A DNA stretch of 64,000 bases from NCBI GenBank assembly GCA_001692895.1, contig KV748196.1:992001-1056000 (forward strand), in the 5' to 3' direction. Position numbers and translations under genes: made by a program. This DNA is from Cenococcum geophilum 1.58. Taxonomy: Eukaryota; Ascomycota; Dothideomycetes; Gloniales; Gloniaceae. Positions 46,210 through 58,672 of the stretch are shown here, piece after piece. Position 1 is the stretch's first letter. Every line of letters starts with the position of its first letter. The notes under the pieces are model-generated. The model had not been told where the DNA came from. It did not search any database and was given only the letters and a program-made list of their open reading frames with translations.

Positions 46210-48972
46210 TAAAATATACAAGCAGCTATAATCCTAAAGACGAGAGATAATATAAAGACACAAGAAACTAGCTAAAGAATACCCTAAAAAAAGAAGTAAG
46301 GAATAGCTGGAGACGGTTTATAAATAAGCATACTATTAACCCGAGCCTCCCCCATAATAAAGGTCTTTAAAGGATAGCGAAATAGGCAAAGAAAAAGGCG
46401 GGACGTCTAGTAGAAGACCCATACCTTTCGCCCCTACAAAAACTAGGTAAATTACTAGCTATAAGCGACAATAATAAGAAGGTAAAGATCCTTATAGAAA
46501 GATTTTTTCCTTAACCAGCTTTAGTAGACTTTAGTAATATTATAGGCGAAGCACTGGTGACTTGCCTAAGGGTTAACAGTAATATAACAACTAAAGAAAT
46601 AGCTAGAACTATTAGCCGCCTTTTAAACAATATAGTATTAGGACCAGATAGGATCCTAAATAAAGCCCTAAAGACCTGCGGACCACTAATAGCACCTTGG
46701 CTTGCGGATATAGCTAGAGTATACTTTATAATAGGCTACTACCCAAAACTCGGAAGAGCTATAATAACGTTTATCCTACGTAAAAAAGGCAAAGCAGACT
46801 ACTCACTCCCAGAAAGCTACCGCCCTATTACCTTAAAGAATACCCTTAGTAAGATCTTAGAAAGGGTAATAGCGGACTATATAGTAGACACGGCTAAGAA
46901 ACACGCCCTACTACTATAAAGCTAAATAGGGGCAAGAAAGAACCGCTTAACACTATTAGTACTTACGCTACTCGCTACTACTATTAAATCTGCATAGGCG
47001 ATATAAAGGGACTTCGTAGTATTAATGCTTAGCCTAGATATTAGTGGCGCCTATAATAATATACCCTATAAGCGTCTCCTATATATCCTTAGGGTAAAAG
47101 GCTTCCCAGAATAGATTATATAATGTATTTAAGGGTTTATAGGTTAAAAAGAAATATTACTAGTCTTTAGTGGATACTAAAGCCCCCCTATTATAGTTAC
47201 AACAGGAATACCACAAGGATTACCCCTCTCGCCTATACTCTTCCTTTTCTTTATAAGCAACTTGCTTAACTCCTTTAAGAAAGGGGCAACTTAGAGGATA
47301 GGCTTTATTAATAATATAAACCTAATTATATACGGGCTAACAGCCGTAGAGAATTGTAGAATACTAGAGAAAGTATATAACACCTATATAGAATAGGCAA
47401 GACGATATAAAGTCTAATTCTCACTAAAGAAATACCAGCTAATCTATTTTATAAGAAAACGCAACCAATCTATAGATCTCTAGCACATAATTTATATCTA
47501 AGGCTTTAGGGGTTAACTAGTTTAGGGCCTAAGAGTATTAGGAGTATAGGTAGATAGTAAGCTCCAGTGGAGCGTATATATGGCGTAAGCGGCCCGTAAG
47601 GGCTAAGTATAGTACATTATATTATCTAGGATTATTAATTCCATATAGGGTCCATGCTTTTAGAGGTTACGCCTACTATATATAGCAGTTGTCTAGCTAA
47701 CCATAACATATAGGTCTAGTATCTGGGCCATTAGAGAATCTAAGAAAGGCCCCCCTAAATCGCTCCTTAAACTACTCCAAAAGGTCTAAACAGCCTACCT
47801 TTAGAGTATAATAGGCGGATATAAGCAAACGGCCATAGCTCTGCTTAAGAAGGAAGTTAATATTCCCCCCCTATAACTATATATTAAAGCCGCTATAATA
47901 TAAAGGGCGTAAAAGGAACGCAACTCTAATATTATAAAGTATATTAAGACACGCCTAAATAAACTATAGAGGGACCCTAGGGCGCCTTATAGGAGAATAA
48001 ACTAATAACCCTAAAGTAGGGAAGATATATTAGAGAAACAGGTAAAGAAAGTAGAAGAAAAATAGTGCTGCTTTAGGGCCCAGGCCTATATAGAGGAGAA
48101 AGGAAAATATATAAAAGGCTAGTAAGAACAATAGTAAGAGAGAGAAAGAAGCCAAAGTAGAGCATGAAAAAACGCTAGGAAACTATCTACCGCAATGCAA
48201 TACTAGCTAGACTAACGCTAGAGAGGTGTATAGGAGTTAAAGGTACAGAGGCTAACTAAGGTAAGAGGAACCTAAGCCGTAGCATAGTTAACGCTATAGG
48301 GGGTAGACACCCTAGGGCTCTAAAAAGGCCTAATAAAGGCAGAAAATATAATAGCAACGCTCTTAAGAATAGGAATAATAGGACTAAAAGACTAGCTCTA
48401 TTAGGTAGGTATCTTAGTAGATAGCTTAAGATGCGAATATAGCTGGCTAAGACAGACACTAAAACACGTAATACTATTATACCCCTTACGCACTAACTAA
48501 GAAGTAATGCTCTTAGTAACTAGCATAAAGAACTATAAGATACTGCTCTTAATATAAAAAGGCCTTAAGGCGGTTACCTAGTAGCTTATTAGCTAAAATG
48601 TACTAAACCAGTTCTGGGTTATAAAGGAAATAACAATAAAGGGTGGGAGGGGCGAGCAATGGGCGCCCCCTAATAACTCTATAGTAGCAGAGTAAAGTAT
48701 CCAATACTAGCGCATCCGTAGGCTAGTTACGGCAGCAGTAGTTCCTAAAGAGGTTAAAAAGTAAGGTAGTAGGAGCACTATAGGTAACTTATAGGCGCCT
48801 TACAGGCGCTTTATAGGCGAGTCCTAAGAGGTAGGGAGATAGATTACGGGGTTTTCTCAAGTTGAGTCTTTCTTAAGTTGAGTTTTCTCCCTATATGTAA
48901 ATAAGGAGTAGTCCGTATGGGCCCAATAGAGATCTAAATCGGACGTTAAGCAATAAATTATTATTATTATTA
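46210..48972 (+). mobile_element. LINE-B2: 5'-truncated LINE copy, lightly RIP-mutated
   Basis: Perfect 14-bp TSD TTAATTCTTACCTA at 46196-46209 and 48973-48986, 3' (TTA)n tail at about 48950-48972. Same family as LINE-B1. The copy starts after the endonuclease domain, typical 5' truncation from incomplete reverse transcription. It is less mutated than LINE-B1. Confidence 0.93.
46330..48600 (+). pseudogene. LINE-B2 ORF2 fragment: RT and C-terminal region
   Basis: A 120-codon stretch (46557-46919) is free of stops: TTKEIARTISRL, LGPDRILNKALK, then PESYRPITL, the N-terminal RT block of Tad1-type LINEs (family GPDGI.NK, SYRPI.L). Later motifs: LSLDISG near 47030, GIPQGLPLSPILF at 47206-47245, RT palm to about 47500, C-terminal region to about 48600. 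The catalytic site near 47310-47330 reads INNI for family VDD. TAA/TAG stops are fewer than in LINE-B1. It is not a functional gene. Confidence 0.9.
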
Positions 48973-48986
48973 TTAATTCTTACCTA

Positions 48987-49720
48987 CTTTAATCTAGACT
49001 TAAATATATTATTAAAATAAACTCGTCTAATTATATACTAGAAGGAGTATTATTATAATATAATAAGAACGGCTAGCTACGCCTAGTAGCCTTTCTCTCC
49101 TAGAAACTTACCCCTACTAAATTAAACTATAAGATATATAATAAGGAACTACTTATAATTATTAGATGCTTTAAATAATAGCGTTTAGAACTTAAAGGAG
49201 TATTATTCCTAATACGCGTATTAACGGACTATAAAAACCTATAGTATTTTATAACTATAAAGCAATTAATATAACGTTAAATTTATTAGGCCGAATACCT
49301 TTTATAATTTAACTTTAAGATTATATATTAACCTAGTAAACTTAATTAAAAGTCTAATTTATTAATATAATAATTATAGGACTTACCTACAAACGCTTTT
49401 AATAAAGAGATTATAAATTAATTATAAATTCTATTACCCCCTAAACGCTTTAAGAAACTACGCCCTATATTTTTAAATATAAAGCTTAATAGGAATAAAT
49501 CGGAAATTAATAAATTAATAGAGCATAAATATAAAAATAACCCTTAGATAGTAAATATAATAAAAGCGATTTAAATAGGGAAACGGTAATATAAGGATAT
49601 TACACTCGCTAAATATAAAATATATAATAATTGGTTATACTATTAATAGAAGATTGTAGTCCCGAATTCTAAACCCTTACGATTTAAGATACTTAAATTT
49701 ATATATAATTTCTTTATAGT
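48987..49720 (+). pseudogene. Gyp2 RNase H and integrase N-terminus, broken
   Basis: RNase H reads NSSNYILEGVL (family TDASDYALGGVL, Asp codon changed to Asn), then LRLVAFLS and KLTPTKLNYKIYNKELL at about 49020-49170. The integrase zinc-binding region follows toward 49700. The piece stops at TSD ATAGT (49716-49720) and continues at 57641. Confidence 0.85.
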
Positions 49721-50141
49721 TATAACGAAGCCTTATAGTAGGAACTACGGTGGACTTGTTAATAGGCTAGGTATGTAGGTAAATAAGAAGTTAACAACGT
49801 AATAATAACTGGTAGAGTGGTTGCCTAATAGATTAACTTTAATTATATTCTAAGATTCACTACAAAGGAGAGAACTATCTAGGTAGGGACTGTGGTCCTT
49901 TAAATACACAACTATACTCCTAAGAAATCCCCTTTATACGTAAGGTACGTATACTCTATCTACTCTATTACGGATTATATAGATCCTACAGATTATATAG
50001 ATTATATTATATAACCTTAGTTACTATTTCTTATTATATAGCTCTACCGACTCTATCTTAGACTATACCTAAATTAACTAACTAGCTTCTTCCGACTCCT
50101 CTCTAAGTAGTCGTAATATTGTACTTAAAGCGTCCGTAACA
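49721..50141 (-). repeat. Gyp3b 3' LTR (421 bp)
   Basis: Ends TATAACGAAGCC...CGTCCGTAACA in plus orientation; the polypurine tract of the minus-strand element is the complement of 50142-50160. Confidence 0.92.
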
Positions 50142-50160
50142 CTATCTCCCTCCTCTTTAT

Positions 50161-53100
50161 CTTCGTCCTTAAAGATCCTAAATATCTCTAAGTCGTTTAC
50201 TAGAGGTATAATATCCGTCTAATCAATTTGGTTAACATCTTTACTTATTATACTAAAGGCTCCTCCTTTTTCGTCTACAGCTCGTTGGTCTTATACCATT
50301 GCTACAATATTGTCTCTTAGTAAGATTATACCGTCTCTATATTCTCGCTGTTTAAAAAAGGGGTTAGTTTATATTACGTTAGCGAGTCCATCTTCGCGAT
50401 AACTGTTCTTTTACGCGGAGTGCACTAAAGCGAATATTTATTTGTTTTATAACGTTTGCTCTATCTCTAATACTAAATATACGTAACTTATTACTCTTAA
50501 TAGTTGTCTAGTTTCTTAACTAATTTATCTTAGGGTCTTATATTTAATCTGCTACTGCTTAGCTAGATAGTAAACTGTCTTAAGCCCTTACTAAGTTAGA
50601 ACGTTCTTAGGATATAGAGTAGAAGGCTCTTAAAGCCCGTATTGCGGCGTCCGCTCGGTTACTCCGTCTTAAGAAAGTTTGTAAAAAGGTCCGTTTTAAA
50701 AAGTAGAAACTTATAGAATAAGGTTTATAGGAACTTAGTAATAAAAAAACGGATTCTCTTCTAATAGAGAAGGAAACAAATCTAAGTAGTTCAGTAACTA
50801 CTCTTCTTAGGTCCCCCTTAGGTGACTTATTCTTTAGTAATCCTTTTTTATTAATGCTACCTAACCTAATCTTTTCCAATACTCCTATACCTTTCTTATA
50901 GCATTCTTTAAATTCTCTAGTGGCTTCTAGGTAGTCTTAGTATAGCCTATCTACTTAACCTTATACTATATTTTATCGTTAATGTCCTTATAACTAATAA
51001 TCTTTAAAACTTGCTATTTGTCTTCTTTTTATCCTCTATACGTGTCTGCTTTGTAAACTAGTAGCTTAATATTCCTGTGTGCTGGCTTTAGTATTGCGAT
51101 ATGCTATATAGGGTAGATCTTTATCTTAGCTAATAGGTTTAACTTAAATATAACCGGTAAAATCCTCTATATAATTTTAAAAGGTCTTAGCCTAACGTGG
51201 TCCAACTTCTTACTTAATTATTAACTCTTAAAATTTTTATATAATAGCTATACTTTATCTCCCTCCTTAAGATCTAGTCCCTTAGATCTCTTAGCATTAT
51301 AGTACTTTTTTATTCTCTTTTATACCCTTTTTACTAATTCTATAAGGTCTATATAAAGATTTATTAGTATCTTTATTCTTTTTTTAGCTGTGCTACTTAT
51401 TTTCTTTGCTTACTATAGTAATAACGATATTCTTAGCTTATATCCATAATTTGCCTTAAATAGTGATATGCCTATTCCTTTCTGTAGTGTTATATTATAT
51501 ACAAACTATATAACTAGTAATAGCAATACCTAATTTTTCTATATATAATTGATATAATATCTTAGATACTGTTTTAGCATCTAATTTAATCTTTCCATTT
51601 AACCGTCTGTCTATAGATAATATACGGTAGAAGTTACTGCTTAAACTCCTTACTCTACTAAAAATACTTTCTAAAATGCTGCTATAAATCTTAGATCTCT
51701 ATCCGATATAATTTTACTTAGTACTCTATATTGTACAAACACTTCTTTAATATAGATTCTAGCAATATCTTCCGCTAATATTTCTTCTATATATGCTATA
51801 AAGTATCCCCACTTTATAAGCTTATCTACTATTACTAAGATTACGTCGTGATCTTATCTGGTAATAGGGTCTCTTAACTTTAGTAACTTAATAATAAAGT
51901 CCCATAATATAACTTCCTATGGTCTTTCTAGTATTTTAATAGGTTATAGCCCTCTATATAGCTTATGCCTTATTAATTTATTCCTTTAGCAATCTAAATA
52001 TTCCTTTATTACTTTTCTTATAATATTCCAGATTCCGTTAATAATATATTCTTCTTAAAGTCTTAACACTAAGCCTGTTGCCCTATTATGTCCTTAAGTT
52101 ATTTCCTTATAGAAATCTTCTATAAAATACTCTGCTATGCTTTTTAGGATATACTTTACTTTTTGATTTTCGTATATATCCATTTATGGATCTTCTAGCT
52201 ATGCCTTTAGAATTCTTTATGCCTAAAAGCTTCCTAGTATCTTATAGACTCTTCTTAGTTCGTTATCCTCTTAAGTTACTGCTAGTTTTAGGTAATTGTA
52301 TCTGATTAATCCATCCTTATCTCTGCGTAGTATTGCTCCTAATAGTTTCTCATTATTTTATAGTTTAGCTTTTCTACTAAGTGCGTCTACTCTTACATTT
52401 TCAGTTCCCTTAGTATACTAAATCTTAAAATGGTATTCTGTAAGCATCTCTACCCATATAACCTATCTCTAATTAAGTTCTTTTATTATTAAAAACCCTA
52501 TTAGGTTCTTATAATCCGTCTTAACTATAAATAGTTTCTCTGCGCCTTGTAAGAATGCTCTCTATTCCTTAAGTGCTATAATTATACCTAATAACTCCTT
52601 ATTATAAACGTTATAGTTTAACTCTGGTAGTGTTATCTTTCTACTATAGTATGCTACTGGATGCTATACGTCCTTATACTTTTATAGTAAATATACTCCT
52701 AGTACGTAGTCTAATACGTCCGTTTTTACAACCGTATCTAGTCCTAGTTAATAGATCTTAAGGATTAGCTCTTAGGTAAATAACTCCTTAAGTTTCTTAA
52801 ACAACTTTCTTTATTTATCTCCCTATACCTATAGTTTCTCTTTCTTTATAAGCCTAGTAAATAGTTTAATATTCTTTAACTATTATACTATAAACCTTCT
52901 GTAGTAGTTGCAAAACCCTAAAAATAACCTTAACTGCGTCACATTCTCTAGTTCTTGCTAACTCACTATAGCTTCAATTTTTTTTAGGTCTATACTAATA
53001 TAACCTAGTTTAATAATAAATCTAACAAAGTCGGTCTTCCTGGTAAAGAACTTACACTTCTCAATTACTACTAGTATCTATTCTTCCTATAGTCTCCTTA

Positions 53101-54200
53101 AGACCTATTTAACGTATTCTCCATATTCTTTCTTAGTTATTAAGTAGATAATAATATCGTTAAGGTATACTATAATAAACTCATTAAGGTGTTCTCCTAA
53201 TACGCTATTAATTCGTTTCTAAAACGTTATAGGTGTATTTATTAATCCGAATTGTATAACTAATAGCTTATATAGTCCTTCTCTTGACCTAAAGGCTGCC
53301 TTTTATTTATCGCCTTCCTTGATTCTAATCTAATAGTATGCCTATCTTAGATCTATCTTTATAAAGATTTACGCGTTATCTATCCAATCCTAGATTTCGC
53401 TAATTAAGGGTAAAGAATACCTATCCTTCCGAGTAATGCTATTTAACTATCTATAGTTAATATATAACCTAAGCTTTCCATTTTTCTTTAGTACGAATAG
53501 TACTAGATATCCCGCTAATAACTGCGATAGTCTAATATATCCCTTTCGTAAGTTTTCTTAGACAAACTCTTTAAGTGCGCTTGCCTCCTCTTAAGTAAGC
53601 TTATAGGTTAGAAAAAACCTTAGACTTATTTCCGGTTCTAACTCTATCTTATAGTCCTATACTATATAATTTGCCAGCTTTTTACTTTCCGGTAACTATA
53701 GTTTCTTACTATACTTATAGTATCTCTTTAGTATATAACTTAAGCCTCGCTTAGTCTCTTTATATATTACTCTAACTTAGTACTATACTAACTTAGTTTA
53801 CTGTCACATCTTATAGCGTTAAGTATTTTTAATATTAACCTAACCTATAATTTAATTGATTTTTGGATTGTATTCCTATAACTAAGGCATGCCTAATACT
53901 GCCTTATCCCGTCCCAATGGTAGGATATTAAAAGACATCTTAATTTATCTCCCTTTAATGGTTATCTAAATAGGTCCTATTTTAAAATTAATAATCCCTC
54001 CTCTATAGGCTATTAGATCTCCTAAAATCGTAACTAATAGGTAAGGTTGTTCCTTCTGTCTATAAGGTAATCTTATTCTCTTAACTACTACTAGTAAGAT
54101 ATAGTTCCGCGTTACTCCACTATCTATTAGCGCTTTAAACTGCTAATCTTACTAATTAACTTATAAATTTAGGTATTGTCCTTAAATTCCTTTAAGGGTC
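50161..54200 (-). pseudogene. Gyp3b pol, broken
   Basis: Minus-strand order matches Gyp3a: protease about 54190-53940, RT about 53600-52870, RNase H about 52750-52350, integrase about 52080-51300, then an unrecognised C-terminal region to 50161. Within that region a 90-codon minus-strand frame (50879-50607) is open, but its frame relation to integrase was not established. Stops TAA/TAG. Confidence 0.87.
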
Positions 54201-57197
54201 TAAGGCTCTACTACTGGCTCCCTCTAGTTCCGTGGGCCTCCACTTTTCCTAACTATTAGCGGCTTAATCCTATTATACTTAGCTCGCTCTTTAGCTAATG
54301 TCTAGTTCGCTTTTTATCTTTAATATACCATAGATATATATTCTTTAGGCATTCCTACTACTATTATCCGTCTAAGCATTCTTCTATAAGGAATCTTCCT
54401 GGCTAAAGTATTAAATCTCCTTCCTCTTAGACTTTTACTGGATGCCATCCGTGCATATATTTAGTATTCTTATACTATTACTTATTTATTATCTAGTACA
54501 TCCTTACAGAGTATTTCTAATTTTTTTTCTTTAGATTCTTATATATCTTATATATATCGTCTATATATGCAATCTATAATAGCGTATAGTATACTAGGTA
54601 CTTTAGGTTAACTTTTAACTCGTCTTTATCTTTAAGTTTAAACCTTTATTATACTAATCTAAACGTTATAACTTTATTTACGGGTACTAAAATGCGTCTC
54701 TTGCTTCTCTAGTCCTCTAATTGTTCCTCTAAATCCTTTAACGTTATAATTAAGGCTCCTTTAATATAAGTTATAGCCTTCTCTATAATTAGGTGGTCTT
54801 AGATAACTCTTTTATCTAACTATATATAGAAATCTTCCTACTTATTATTATGCCTTTACCTATACCACTTTTAGTACAGCTGCTAAAGCATATACGGCTT
54901 GTCTGTAAGGAAGTATCTTCTTATTATTACGTTATAACAGCCTTTTATATATCGTTTTTTAAACCTAGTAGGGATCCCTAAATCCTCTTTATCTTCTAGT
55001 TTAATAAGCCACTTAACTCTTAATATGCCTGCCCTAGGTCTATTAGTAATTCTTTATACTAGTGCTCTATCCTTTATACGTCCTAATATGCTAGATCTCT
55101 TATCTAGTTTCTATTCTTACTATACGGTAATTCTTTATCTAAATTCTTCCATGGTTTTTTTTGGTTCGCGTCTTACGCTTAAATCCTCAAAGTCTTCTTA
55201 CTTCTTAATCTTAGTATTAACATTTTAATCTTTAGGCCGAACACTATATTCTCCTAGTAAGTCTTTTAGGTCTATATACCTATCTCCTAATCTAATTACT
55301 ATTTACGCTATAAATTCTTTAATTTATAAAGAAGCCTCTTACCTCTTGTTCGTGGGTGTCCTTATTTATACTCCGAATTCTTAACCCCTTTAGATTTTCA
55401 ATCCCGAGCTTACTTCTATCTTAAGCCTTACTCCAGCCTTAGTCCAACTAGGCTTACTTAGTATTCTTATCTTATCTTAAGAGTTTTAAATCTTACTTAT
55501 CTCATCTTAAAAGTCTTATGCCTTTAGGAAACTTTATCCTAAGCTTATTCGTATATTACTAAACTAAGCTATTACTCTACTCTATTGGTTATCGTCCGTT
55601 ATAGGTCCTTAAGCTTACCTTATCTCGTCTTAAGAATCTTAGTCGTCTTACATCTCGTTTTAAGAATCTTAAGCCTTTAGCCTTTTACCTTTATTAAGTA
55701 CCAAAGTAGTTTACTATCCTACTTCTCTTACGTCTCGCAAAGCGATAGATATCGTGTCTAGTAGGGTCTTAATCCCTACTAATGTTCCCTATTCTATAGT
55801 GGAATTATCCTCTACCTCTAGTATAATATCTCTAAGGTCTACTCACTTCTAATAAGTAGCCCTTATCGCCTTATCGTTACGGAATATTTCGCCTACGTCG
55901 AATTTATCGTCCTTAATGTCCGATCTGCGAACTGGTTCATTGGTTCCTCTATATTCTATAGGTACTAGCTCTTATAGCTAATAGCTTACGCCGTACTTAG
56001 CGTCCTTATAAATTTGGTATGTGTTATTATAACAAAACGTAAAACTTTTAATTAAATATTCTTTTGTTTCTTATAGTATATTATTATCCCTCTATATATA
56101 TATCGTCTACTAGTCTTATTCTTTTTACTGCGTAGTAACTTTACCTACTTCTACAGTCTCTAATATAATAACCTTATTTTCCGTAATTTATGCAAGCTCC
56201 TTCTTTAAACCATTTTTCTTACTATAGAGTCCGCCTAAACGTCTTCTGCTGCTAAGATCCCTAGTTTGGCCTTTACTCCTTAAACCTTTAATTACTTAAT
56301 CCTTATCCTCTAGGTTTCCATAGTCGTGTATTCTATCTTCTAGTTTTTTTAGTACCACTTAGGTCTATTAGCTCTGCGCTATACCATAGTTTTTAACTTA
56401 GCTTTAGTTATTACGTACTCTGCGCCTTATATAACTGTAAAACTCTATCCTAGCCTCTCTTAGCCTATTCCCTTTAGTAGATCCAATTGTTAATCTTAAT
56501 TACTTAATCTATTAGTTCCCTTAGGGTGTCCGCATCTTCTATTAAGATAATCACGTCCTAGACTTTAGCCTTAAGTCCCTGTTTATACTATACCATAAGC
56601 GCCCTATTATTCCACTCTACTTATATTACTAATGTTTAGAACTATATTATATACTTAATTGCTAAGGTTCGTTACGTAATGTCTTAGAGTTTTTTTTCCG
56701 CCGTGGTTACTGCCTTTGGGTCTCCGAATATTTATATAAGTCGCTCCATAAATCCATTCTAGCTAGAAAATATAAACCGTACTTCTTAGTTTATTATTGT
56801 TATTCCATTTACTTATATCTCTATAAGGTAAGGCTTAAACTATTTAAGTGCTCTTCCTGTTAAGAACAGTCCTGTATATACTATTTAATCCATAGGTGTT
56901 GCTAGCTTTGCTCCCTCCTATACTACCTTAAAGTACATTTGCGTAAGGAATCCTTTAAGCTTTAATCTTTCTCCTAAGTATCTTTTAATCAATAGTAACT
57001 TAACCTTTACTGCACCTATCCCGTTAATCCTATTTTCCAATATCGCATTATTTTCTATTAACTGGTCAACTATCTCTTATAACTGTCCAACCGTTATAGG
57101 TTGCTATAAGTTAGTATCTACTATACTAGTGTCGTTACCTAACCTCGAAGTAGTTGCCGCCGTTAATGGCGTCGCAGTGGCTGCTTTTGGTGGTATA
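54201..57197 (-). pseudogene. Gyp3b gag and zinc knuckle-protease segment, broken
   Basis: The gag start region reads ATACCACCAAAAGC near 57197 (ATG changed to ATA). The zinc-knuckle position is about 56168-56200. The uncharacterised segment (54201-56160) follows, collinear with Gyp3a and Gyp3c; a plus-strand frame at 55025-55228 is its antisense shadow. Confidence 0.82.
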
Positions 57198-57237
57198 TTA
57201 TTCGACTTTATTAATACTATAACCTTAGTAGTAAATA

Positions 57238-57635
57238 TATAATAAAGCCTTATAGTAAAAACTACGGTGGACTTATTAATAGGCTAGGTATATAGGTAAA
57301 TAAGAAGTTAACAACGTAATAATAACTAGTGGAGTGGTTGCCCAATAGATTTACTATAAAGGAGAGAACTATCTAGGTAAGGACTGTGGTCCTTTAAATA
57401 CACAACCGTACTTCTAAGAAATCCCCTTTATACGTGAGGTACGTATACTTTGTCTACTCTGTTACGGATTACACAGATTCTATAGATTATACAGATTATA
57501 TCATATGACCTTAGTTACCATTTCTCGTCACATGGCTCTACTGGCTCTATCCTGGACTGTGCCTAAATTAACTAACTAGCTTCTTCCGACTCCTCTCCAA
57601 GTAGTTATAACATTATACTTAAAGCGTCCGTAATA
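57238..57635 (-). repeat. Gyp3b 5' LTR (398 bp)
   Basis: Lacks about 23 bp present in the other copy (between CCCAATAGATT and ACTATAAAGGAG). Ends CGTCCGTAATA, followed by TSD ATAGT. Confidence 0.92.
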
Positions 57636-57640
57636 ATAGT

Positions 57641-58202
57641 AGGGCATTTTAGCTATATAAAGACCTATAAGATTATTTAATAAGTATATTACTGGCCTAT
57701 AATATATAACTATATACGAAAATACGTTTAAGTATATAGAATATGCGTATATTAAAAGACCTTTTATATAAAAAAGTAAGGAGTACTTTAACTGTTACTA
57801 ATTCCAATATAAAGATAATAAGATATCTTAATTAACTTTATAGTTAACCTGCCTAATAGTAATAAGTTTATAAATGTTATAGTAGTTATTAACCATTTTA
57901 TAAAAATGCGATATATAATCCCTATAGACTTAATTAATATAATATTGGTAGCCGAATGTTTTATTAAAAACGTCTTTAAGCTATATAGACTTCTTAATTT
58001 AATAATATTTAACTACGGAAGCTAGTTTATTTTAGACTTCTAGCAAGCTTTATATAAATAATTAAGTATATAAATATAACTCTTAACTATATTTTATCTA
58101 GAGATAAATAGTTAAACTAAAATTATAAACGCGATTATAGAATAATACCTATAAATATACTGCTCCTACCTATAAGATAACTAGGAAAAGTGGCTACCTT
58201 TA
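57641..58202 (+). pseudogene. Gyp2 integrase, broken
   Basis: Gypsy integrase core: GHFSYIKTYKII, then INVIVVINHFIKMRYIIPI (family AILVVIDRLTKMRHMIP, Asp to Asn), then NYGSQFILDF (family DRGPQFISDF, Asp to Asn) and WEKWLP-type end at 58185-58200. It would join cDNA ends to the chromosome; two of the catalytic acidic positions are lost. Cut at 58202 by Gyp3c, with CTTTA (58198-58202) as the presumed target. Confidence 0.88.
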
Positions 58203-58622
58203 TATTACGGACGCTTTAAGTACGATGCTATAACTACTTAGAGAAGAGTTAGAGGAAGCTAGTTGGTTAATATAGGCACGGTTTAGGATGGAACCTATAG
58301 AACTATATAACGAGGAATGGTAACCAAGGTTATATAATGTGCTACGTATTAAATAAGAGGAACGAAAGAAACTTACGTACCTTACGTATAACACGTATAT
58401 TATATATAAGAAGGATTTTATAGGAGTACGGTTGTGTATTTAAGGACCCTTAGTCCTACCTAGATAGTTCCTTTCTTATAGTAATTCTTAGAATATAATT
58501 AGAGTTAATCTATTAGGCAACTACTCCACCAGTTATTATTACGTTGTTAACTTACTTATAATACTTATATACCTAGCCTATTAATAAGTCTACCATAATT
58601 CCTACTATAAGGCTTTGTTATA
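58203..58622 (+). repeat. Gyp3c 5' LTR (420 bp)
   Basis: Plus-orientation LTR matching the reverse complement of the Gyp3b LTRs and 62505-62925. Ends GGCTTTGTTATA. The minus-strand frame at 58200-58394 is incidental. Confidence 0.92.
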
Positions 58623-58672
58623 TAATTACTACTACGGTTATGGTTTTAATAAGTTAAATAATATGCCACTAA

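Larger units (their letters stand above)
49721..57635 (-). mobile_element. Gyp3b: complete Gyp3-family gypsy element, minus strand
   Basis: LTRs 49721-50141 (421 bp) and 57238-57635 (398 bp; about 23 bp missing near 57350). TSD ATAGT at 49716-49720 and 57636-57640. Collinear with Gyp3a. More heavily mutated than Gyp3a: even the gag start codon is now ATA. Confidence 0.94.
14654..58202 (+). mobile_element. Gyp2: host gypsy retrotransposon split by six or more insertions
   Basis: Pieces at 14654-15000, 30715-31141, 31424-32320, 45023-46209, 48987-49720 and 57641-58202 join in order as one gypsy gag-protease-RT-RNase H-integrase. Removing S and one ATAAT copy makes the gag frame continuous (NL, stop, PFI then KLRLKLL). 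Removing MITE-1 and one TA does the same. Each other junction is bounded by TSDs. The element continues beyond 58202, where integrase is cut in the family motif EKWLP by Gyp3c, and its 3' LTR is not in the window. It is the oldest layer right of 14400. Confidence 0.9.

Noticed and set aside
50607..50879. 90-codon minus-strand open frame as an independent gene
   Set aside because: It is in the sense direction inside the Gyp3b C-terminal region, and the same region in Gyp3a is broken; treated as part of the element.
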